Made by a program: the position numbers and the translations under genes | Shown here: piece after piece, positions 38,490 through 49,000 of the stretch | How positions within the stretch are numbered: position 1 is the stretch's first letter | Layout: every line of letters starts with the position of its first letter | Notes under the pieces: model-generated | What the model was told of the DNA's origin: nothing | Seen by the model: only the letters and a program-made list of their open reading frames with translations | The model's database searches: none | NCBI GenBank assembly: GCA_916613615.1 | Contig: OU744721.1 | Coordinates: forward strand, 77,753,060 to 77,817,059 | From: Steromphala cineraria | Taxonomy: Eukaryota; Mollusca; Gastropoda; Trochida; Trochidae | DNA: 64,000 nt | Direction: 5' to 3'

Positions 38490-40082
38490 TACTTCACTCG
38501 TGCATCAATGAAAAGTACGAGTGCTCAGAACTAAATTTCAGTCAGTAAAAGGTATTTCTGATATTGATAACATCAAAAAGAACTGAAGTACATAAAATTT
38601 CTCTGGAAAAAAATAAATTCACACAAACATCCACTAAATCAGTAAAACACAAAAAATAACTTAACCCTCATTTTTTCAAAAAACGCTAGAAATAAAAGAT
38701 AGCTCTATCATAATTGAATACCTTTCATATTTGAATATCAATTTTATTCATAAATAAAATAATTTGATAGCACTCAGGATGTTGTATAAATATCTTGTGG
38801 AAAAATCATGAGACATAAGTACTGGCAAGCTTATAAAACACTGACACAAACTTGGATAGTCTATTGGTACATGCTCTGAACATCTAGTAAAAATAAACAT
38901 TGACAATAAGTCATAGCTCACTCTTTAATAGTCACAGGGCTCTGAATAAATCTCTTCAAATGATGAAGTACAGGCTAAATATAGAATACTTTATTATGAA
39001 TGTTAGAAATAAAGGACTTTCATTATGCCCAATAATGTTAGACATATTTATTTATTATGTTAGAAATACATTAATTTTGGAAAAGTAATGTCAAATGAAA
39101 TCATCAGATCTTCAGCCGTATGTAGAATAATTGGCTAAGAACTTGATTTCAATCTGATCATAATATATTTCATAATAATCATGTGAAAGTTTTATTTCTA
39201 AAAAATACTTACATGAAAACAAATAAATATATCAAACAGTTACACAAAAACAAGATACTCAAGAAATAATCATTAGGTGTTTCCCTCTGAACATGCTGTA
39301 ATTTATCATACATCTTAACAGAAAATAAACCTGAATTATCAGAAATTCTCTCCTTAGTGTGAGTTGGGATGAAAGGAGATATATAAATATAAACATTCAA
39401 AAGCACATTTATGTTATCAAAACCCCTTAAAGGTATAGTTACACAACATAACCTATATAATCTCTTTTGAATATCAACAAATCATACTCAAATTTTATTA
39501 AGACATTTATTACATACCTTGGATTTAATATTTGAGCATGTTGATCTTTGTATCTGTCCATTTATAAACAGTGAATGAAATAAGGCCTTTCCAATAACCC
39601 TGATTCTTGTTATTTTTGGTCCAGATTGACAATATATTGAGTTTTTCTGAAATTTTGTTATCTTAATTTACAGAAAAGACACTTTTGGACTTGTTTACCA
39701 TTCAAGTTTATTTCATACACTGATATAAGTATACAATGTAGTTGCTCATTTTAGTAACATACTGATTTTCCTGAAGTCCTTGATTTAACATTTTTTGAGT
39801 AACATAAAACATATTGTATCCAAACAATTCAAAATGTTCACAAGTGAAATTTCTCCACAACAAATCCCCCAGTAAAGTCATATAGCAAGTTCATTGTCAT
39901 ATTTCAATACAATAACAAATTCTCTGATAATGCAAAGATTCAAATCTAATTTCAAGTAAGAAGAAAATGAGAACCTTAGCGATAAATACATACATTTTTA
40001 AATATCCATAGATAAACAATTGGTCTGATAAAGAAGAAAGGGAGGTAAATCCAAACATTTCAAAGGCACACATTCATTTCAT
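38490..40082. other. GET4 downstream region, probable 3' UTR plus intergenic
   Basis: AT-rich sequence after the GET4 stop. Minus-strand AATAAA candidates include 39707-39712 and 39191-39196. No other gene recognised. The 3' UTR end cannot be set without RNA data. Confidence 0.5.
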
Positions 40083-43000
40083 TCAGTCCATATCAAATTG
40101 TTTTTCCTTTTTCTTCTTCTCGCTGCTTGTGCTGGCTGTCATTGATTCCTCGTCACTGTCGTCGCCACCCATCCCTCCTCCCTCCAACAGACTGTGTAAC
40201 AAGTTACCTGGAAAATGGTTCACAATAATTCAACAGAAACAAAGAGGTGAGGTGATTTGGGTTTAAGGTTGCTTTCAAGAGTAGTTTATTTATATCATGG
40301 CTGGTAGTATTATTGGAGGGAGAAAGCCTGCAACGCAAATGCATTGCCGTTAAAACCTGAGGGCATCGGCTGAAACTAGTGAATCATAGATGGTACTGCC
40401 CTGATATTCAGTGTAGCATTGCACCTAAACTTGTGTAGAACAGTTCTCTACTGCTAACAAGGCCATAAAATTGTAAATAAACCTAAAAATTTATATCCAT
40501 TGAAAACAAACTCAAATATATCCAATTTCAGAATTAAATACTGTCCCATAATTTCTATGTCTATTAACAATATAATTTATCACAGTTTTAAATTTTCAAG
40601 GAAATTCTGTTTACATGAGACATTACAATGAGACAACATTATTGATGATGCACTTACCAAACAATCCCTGCTGGTTTGATTGTGGAGGTGGCACTCCAAA
40701 GAAGAGTTGACCAATTTTATCTAAGTACTGAAAAGGAAATAAAAGGAAATGTTTCAAAAGTGATAATTCTATATAACACTAGATTAGCGTTTGCGGGATA
40801 CCGCAAAAGCAGAGCAGCCCCGGAACTTTGGGTTTCGCCTTACCCTGTTCCGCCTTTTACAGGCCTCACCAAATTGGGAATTTTCTCGTGACCTTGACCT
40901 TTGACACTCAAGGTCACACAATCAATGAACACATTTCATTGAGTATAACATTATTGTAATGAAATAAAGTGTTAAAAATTAAATTAATCCATTTTCTCCA
41001 TATATGTTGACCTTACTGTGACCTTGACCTTCGACAGTTAGTACCCAAAACTTTTTGAACTTTGTTGTACTTCTCAAGAGATAATATATACAAAATCTAA
41101 ACTTCATAGCACAAAAACTTTTCAAGTTATTGTGTTTACAAGGAATTGCAATAACTCATATCTCATGACCTTGACCTTTGACCTTCAAGGTCACACAATA
41201 ATTGAACACTTTTTATTGAGTATAACAATCATGTATTGATTAAAAGTGATCATAGTTAAAATTAAGCATTTTCGCTAAACCATGCTTTAGTCATGACCTT
41301 GCTGTGACCTTGACCTTTGACAGATTGTAGCCGAAACCTTTTCAAAAAATTTTACTTTTCCAAGGATGATATATACCAAGTTAGAGCTTCATAGCACAAA
41401 AACTTTTCAAGTTACCGTGTTTACAAAGAATTTTGTGGTGATTTTATAACTCGTGACCTTGACCTTTGAACTTGAAAGTGAACATGTCATAATGATTCCC
41501 TGGAAGTATTAACATTTAGACATGTTCATGAGTTCTGAAAAGCTAAATGGGATAAAGTTATACCCCAATTTAGTTAATTTTGTAATAACTCATATCTCAT
41601 GACCTTGACCTTTGACCTTCAAGGTCACACAATCATTGAACACTTTTTATTGAGTATAACAATCATGTATTGATTAAAAGTGTTCATAGTTAAAATAAAG
41701 CATTTTCGCTATAACATGCTTGCGTCATGACCTTGCTGTGACCTTGACCTTTGACGGATTGTTGCCAAAACCTTTTCAAAATTTTTTTCTTTTCCAAGGA
41801 TGATATATACCAAGTTAGAGCTTCATAGCACAAAAACTTTTCAAGTTATCGCGTTTACAAGGAATTCTTAGAGTGAATACATAGCTCGTGACCTTGACCT
41901 TTGACCTTGAAAGTGAACGTGTCAAAATCGTTCCCCCGAGGTATGAGTAGTAAGGTATGAATAAGAGTTCTGGAAAGCTCAGTGGAAAAAAGTTATAGCT
42001 AGTAGTACGAGTGCGGCGGCGGCGGCGGCGGCGGCGGCGATGGAAACTTCACAAAAACTGATAGCAGCCCCGTCCTTAGACGGGGCTGCTAATTATGAAA
42101 TGGGCATGGAAAAGGCTGGGGTTTTATCACCATGATAAGAACAGTATTATGTTTTAACAGTAAAAGACAACTTTTCCTAAGAGTGAACATCCTGCTACAT
42201 CACCGTATAAGTCTTCGCGTTATGCTACAACCTATCGCTTCTAAGGGGCATTTTAGAAGTTGGAATGATGATAATGAAGAAACATATATGGATGAAAACT
42301 TCTTTATTCATGATATGCGAGGTTTCGACACAGTTTCTTGTGTCGTTCTCAAGCAGCGAAACGCCGCATAGCATGAATAAAGAAGTTGTCATCCATATAT
42401 GTTTCCTCATTAACTACAACCTATCCCCTGATATCCTTCTATCGTATTCTGCCGTATCTCTGACGGGTTGTTACTCAACGCTATTTATAGCCTGTCTGTT
42501 TTCAGTCAAACTATTCCGAACTCTATACACTGTTGTCTAGTGATGTTGCACGTGGCAATCTAAGAGAGCGCGATTTGGAACTTAGCAGGAGCCTGCAATG
42601 AGAATCAGATTTATTATCTCAAAGCACTCCCATTGGTTAATTTGAATCACGAGGTGAGCATGCGGAAAGAAGCCAAGAAACCAGTTTGCCGCTATCGCTG
42701 AAAGGGCTTCATTTAATTGGCTTGCTATATATAGCGATACAACAGAGTACTATAGGCTGATGTAGCAGGATGAAGAATGAATTGATAGTAATGTTTTCAT
42801 GAAAAAGTAGTTTGGTCATGCATGAGTCAACTGCTTGTGCCATGTAAATAATATTAATATAGATCAGACTTAAGTTTACTTACTTCTCTATAGCTAGGGT
42901 CTCTTTTCAGTGATGGTTCGTACTTCTCACACAATATTGTAAATACTGCCAACTTTCCTCTGAATAAAAGAATGAGAACATGAAACATGGAAACATCTGG

Positions 43001-46000
43001 AATAATCCGATTGAGAAATAAAATCAAGGATTAATGCATGAAATTTGTTGAAGACTCTTTAGTGAACACTTAGAACAAGAGTTATCAAATAGAATGACAA
43101 AGTCATACATTAAAGTTTTAAAGAACATGGTTTTAAAGGAATCTCATTAATAATCATACATCTATGATAACATTGAAGACGCTTCATATATATCTGAGTA
43201 ATTCTTAAGAGGAAATTTCTAAAGATCTTGAAATTTACTCATGCTTCATATATCTGAGTAATTCTTAAGAGGAAATTTCTTAAGATCTTGAAATTTACTC
43301 AAATAAATATACCGTGTCTCAAAAAAATAAGAAACAGATAATGCAAAATGAATATCAAATACTGGTTAGAAAACCTACCCTTCTAATGCAAGCAAGAGGA
43401 ACGAGAGGAAGTTGAGTAAAGGTTTGACGAAGGGTGGCCCATTCTCTACATGTGGGTGGTTGGATGTGTATGCACTGAACACAGCATTAGCTGTGTCTTT
43501 GTTGCGAAGACACAAATACCTGAAATTAAAGGTCAAAGCCATCATAAGCTTGCTTAAATAAAAGTTCTTAAAAGTAAAAGTTTATACTTCTAACACATTT
43601 CTTTTTTATTGCCATAGAATCAACAGTAAACATTATAGTTATATAAACTAACTAAAATTCTGAATAATGTCTTATCTATTTTCTATCTCTCAAAGCTATC
43701 TGCCTATCTGTATGTTTTAATATTTAAAGTGTACTCATACAGTGGTGACACTTGAATAAAAAACATATTTAATGTACAGAGTCGTGCAATAATTATTCGG
43801 ACGGTGAAATTTTTTTCCATAAGCTTGCATGTTAAATTAGTGTAGCATAAATAATTTTCATGAAAGAAGTTCTTGTTGTATCATTGTAAAACTTGGCAGG
43901 TTGAATAGAAATCATCTCAGATTGAAGTTAACAATTTCTGTTGTACTATCTGATGAATGTTTATGTAATGTCGCAAGATTTACAGATGTTTGTACAGCAA
44001 TTAGAAATGTGTCCCGTAGATCACCATTAAAAACTTGTTAACAACAACGTACATAATTTGATTACATTGCTGTCATTCCAAAGATAATGAATGAAAGTTT
44101 TAACAGAAATGGTAAGGTTTTAGCCAAGATGATTTGTTACAATTATGCAAAAAATAAACAGGATTAGTTTAACATGCTAGTCTATGAAAAAAACGTCACC
44201 GTCCGAATACTTATTGCACGACTCTATCAACAATATCCTGGGATTCCTCTACATCATGAAATGAAAATAGTTGAATGTATTATAAGTTTTTTCCCGAACT
44301 TACTGCAGGACAGCCTGTGCTATAAACAAATCAATCTCGGAGGGGTAGCCGTGACTGACGTGATATTCTATCAACATGGCTGCACAACCCTTGCCGTCAG
44401 TCGAGTGGACCAGGTGGTATCGGGCCTGTGCATAGTTCTTCTCTGAAATAATCACACACATACTGATGGAATTCTCAGTGTACATAAGTATATATAAGTA
44501 TTCATAACATATTTCGAATGAAACATTTGAAATCTTAGTATAAGTACATATATATGGCTTAAGTATTCATAGGATTGCAACTTTTTGTACTTAAATATGT
44601 ATATATATATCACACCCTCAAATTGAAACTCTCAGTGTCTGTTACCAGTACTTTGTATTTATTGCGAGCATATCACTGGGTATGTAAGAGAAATCTTATT
44701 CTAATTTCTAATGTATCATCAAGCATCTAAAGAAATGCAAGTGTGCAGACCAGTTGAATGAAAGGTTTATTAACGTAAGGATTTTTACATGCAAAGATTG
44801 GTATTTCAATTCAATATATCCTTATCTTACCCTGCCAAAAGATAAGCCCAAATCGTTGATGTAGATCTGGATGTCCCCGTTTGTGATCCGTGTTCACTTT
44901 GCTGGTCCATTTGATGGCCGATGTCATATACGTGTGCCTCTCCGGACAGTTGGGATCCATCTTCCTGAACAATGCTCCTACCTTCTCTGTTACAGAAAAT
45001 ATCAACTGAATTTCTTATGAAACTAATTAAATTTGTGTGTGTTTCTCTACATGCCATTTGTTTATAATCAAAGCTGATAAATCACTTTATAAAAAGGGTA
45101 GTGATTTGGTTTAAACATACTTCATTCACATATTTATACAATTATATAGGATTGATGACCAACCCACATAGTCGGTCCTAATACTGTCTGGCATTCCAAA
45201 TTGTTGTTAATATGATTTCATTACCTATAATATCATTGTTCACTTCTTGTTTTGAGGTATCCAGAACATCTACAAGCAAGATAGCTAAATCTACGCCGCT
45301 TGATATCTGAAAAAAAATTCAATCGAGAAATGAATAATAAAGAAGCCACACAAAAACATTGAGTCACAATAATTGAAACAGTGGTGTTCAGTTATTTAAA
45401 AACAGAATATTTTTCCAACAATTCTGAAGTATAAGCTATTTCCAAAATGCTTAGACATACACACAAAGAGCATTTTGAGAAGAAAGGTTGTAAGTCCTCA
45501 TTTTCAATGACTGCAATATATGAAAGCTAAATTAAGCTGCATAACATGTAAACAATACATTACAAAGCTTATTTATTTGAACGTTCAGTGATTATATGAA
45601 CAGTTACAAAACTAATAAATACATTATCTTTTTTGTCAGAAAACTATAAGATATGTAAAATTCCCGTCATTGGAACAGCTCAAGGCTTTGTAGAAACAAA
45701 ATTCAGGAGGACTTTCCTTTTTACATTTATATTTTATTTTTACATGATAATTTCACTTAATTTCAAATATGTATGTGAGGTTAGCATTTCAGTTATTTAA
45801 GATTTTAACAATTTGACAAAGAATAAAGTGTATCGCTCAAAAATAAAAACATCATGAAATGAAGCCAATCATCAAAGCTACGATTGTGGAATGCATTCGT
45901 ACGACAAAATGCTGTCGTAACTGAAAACTTTAATTATGAATCATTTGTAAATGTGCTCCTCTTCTATCAATCAACTAGTTATTTCTTAATTTTATTAATG

Positions 46001-49000
46001 AATAACACAATAAAGCACATTTGTTTTCTCGCAATCCTAACATTTCAAGATGGCAGATGAAAGCCGATCGAGCGGTGCCTTAACATGACCCGCACCTATC
46101 ACTTGCTAATTCATAGCCTTGCTGTATTCAGAAAAATAAATTGTGGTTGAAGTGCATCAGTAAGAAGTAACCAATAGGACATTCCTGATTCGATTATCAA
46201 GTTCAAGTGCAGTACGCCGAAGAGCCAGAAAAACGTTGACAAAATGCAGCTTTGGATTGGTACAAGTTTTGCCTTGGGGTAGAATTTGATGTTATGGTAA
46301 AAGATTTATGTTTTGTTGACGTATCTATAATTGGTTGTTTATAGTTTTTTAATGTTTCTAAATGGACAGATGGTCAAAACAACATAATTTTGTTTAATGT
46401 GAAATGACACAAGTGAATGACAAGTAAACGAACATATTACTTACAGTGCTGCAGGTAATGATACGCACCTATTTATATAGGCTAAGAGATGAATGATCAG
46501 TCATGCAAGGAAAATACAAGATATAAGAAAACCTTATGCCAATGTGGAAGTTTAGGGTTTAGTTGACAGTTCTAATGTGGAAGAATCTTTCTGGAATTCT
46601 TTTGTGAAAGACAGTCAAATTTTTCTAACGACTACCCCCTATTTCGGGAAGATCCGGAAGTGTAGGCTAAAGATACGCAGGCAGGTTTTGAATACACTTA
46701 AAGGAATATTCCAATGAAAAATGAAAAAGAGCCTTTTAAAACAATGTTTATGGATAAATCCTTCAACTTTGGCTAATTATTTTTAGCTAAATCACCAAAT
46801 CTGCAATAAAAATTCAAAGTTGGGAAAAATCAAGTTTACCGGCATCGATGGGGGCGCCATATTGCTATCTCGAACGGTAAACGAGAGCGAGAAACACCGG
46901 GAATATGACGTCAGCGACACACCACGAAATTAGGAGATGCCGTTAGATTCAATGGTGGGCGGTGACGGCCCGTCTAACATGAGACTGTAACAACCGTCAC
47001 GACTTCAGTAGAGACGTGCTGAATCCAGCATATTCTACTTCTATGATGCCCAAAGCAATAAATAAATATTTCTGACCAGCAGACTGCTTCAAAACTTCAG
47101 TACAGATTCAAAAGATCTCCCATGTGCGGACGTCACAAGGTTTGAACACTGACACTCACTGACATTTTTTATAATTTTTGTAAGCTTGAGACATCCTCAT
47201 TAGGTTGAAATAAAGTGTTAAATGACTTTGCTGAAATAAGTACATTTGTAAAAAAAATAGAAACGTAACTTAGAATAATTTCTTATCAATTATATCACTA
47301 AAAAAATTGACCTTCTAATTTGATCTTGTCGAAGCGAATCCTAAAAAGCGAATCCGCGATGATGGTGATATGGTTTCGTAATCAAAAGAAAATTATTTAT
47401 ATCAATCAAAACACGATTGATTAATTTGAAAGATGGCATTTTCTATGTTGACATGGAATTCACGTTTTTATCATATAAATCTTGGCTTGTTTGAGGACGA
47501 AAATATTTTTCTATTTATTTAGTTGTCGCCCATACGAAACCAATTCTGATTACGAATCACTAAGGCGCACGGTATATGATATTGTTACGATTCTTGTTTT
47601 GTTTACATACCATGTTGATTATTTTCCAAAGGTATTTCAGCTAAACAATACGTAAAGAAATTAAAATGGAATTATGAGATACCATTAGTATACTAAAACG
47701 ATCAGTAAGGAATGGTGTTTTTAATAATATTAAAGATCTATCAACTCATCAGCAAGGAATACAAAATAATATTATACTCACAAAATTTCTTTATATCATC
47801 GAGTGTTTTTTAGTTGCTTTTAGTTGATGAAGCTGAAAATTCCATATTTGTTAAATAAAATAATTTATCTATTTAACTTTTTTTTTTTATTTAACAGAAG
47901 GATGTGATTTTAATTACAACAATGCACAAATTATCACAACGTATGTCTCTTAAACTCTTCTTTTTTTTAAACAAAATACTATATTTACGTAAGTTATGCA
48001 TGCTTTACATTGAATATTTCCTTTTATATATTTTAAAAACAATTATTCTAACACGTTTATTGAATTATTTTTTCCCTTTTCAAACTGACTATAGAGGCTT
48101 TTTAAAAATCCAGAGATTGAATGTGAAAGAGTACCAGATTTTGAAAAATCCTATCGTAGTAATTCTTGAGAAAATAAAATGTTATTAACATTATTTTCGG
48201 AAAGACGTAAAAATGCTATGCAAAAGTCTTAGTGAGTGATAATATGTATATAACAGGTAAATCATTGACATGCAAGTTTGATGTATCAAATTTCAATCAA
48301 CGTTTTCTACTTTAAAAGTGTTAATTTTAGATAAAAGAAGGAGTATTTATACAGTACGGCAACATATTTTAGGTAAACATTAAACTTGTACCATGTTTTA
48401 ATCAGAAAAAAATTGCAAAGAACACATCAAGATATTATACTCTTGCTCGTTTTTAAAACATTTATTTATTTATTTATTTTCTGTGTTCTTTTAGATAATT
48501 CATATATCGTTAATAATTCTAGACAAAACCGTATATTAGTCGTAGTTGCTTGTTGAATAATCTGTTCGACGACTGGGTCGTTCTGTAGGCACAACAATGT
48601 TTTACGTTAACAAAGTGCGCAGCGCACACAACCAGCAATACTAGTCAAATCATGGAAACTGCACAAAGATGTACGGAGTTTATAATGTAAGCTCCTTGCA
48701 TCGATTTCTTGTGGTGTGTCGATGACGTCACATTTTCAAATAAAAGGGCGACCACCGTCATCGCTCAAAGACGAAGGTTTAAAATTCTGTAAATACTTAT
48801 CTCGTTGACAGAAAAATTTAATAATTTGTAAGAATGTCTTTTATAACTCAAACTTTTGCTAGAATTAAGTACTGGAATATTCCTTTAACATTATCAATTT
48901 TATAATATTTATAGGTTTTGAAAGTGTTACCAGAAGTTCAGGGAAGGACATATTGATTGTAGGATCAATGAATGTGTTTTAATTGACATTTGATATTGGA

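Noticed and set aside
40778..42095. Calling the half-site element a canonical Helitron
   Set aside because: A terminal stem-loop followed by CTAA is suggestive, but no 5' TC end or A|T target site could be shown from two copies; the class is left open.
47904..48188. 94-codon frame inside the family C element, as a possible transposase
   Set aside because: It is low-complexity Leu/Ile/Phe/Lys sequence expected from AT-rich DNA, with no DDE or zinc-finger motifs.
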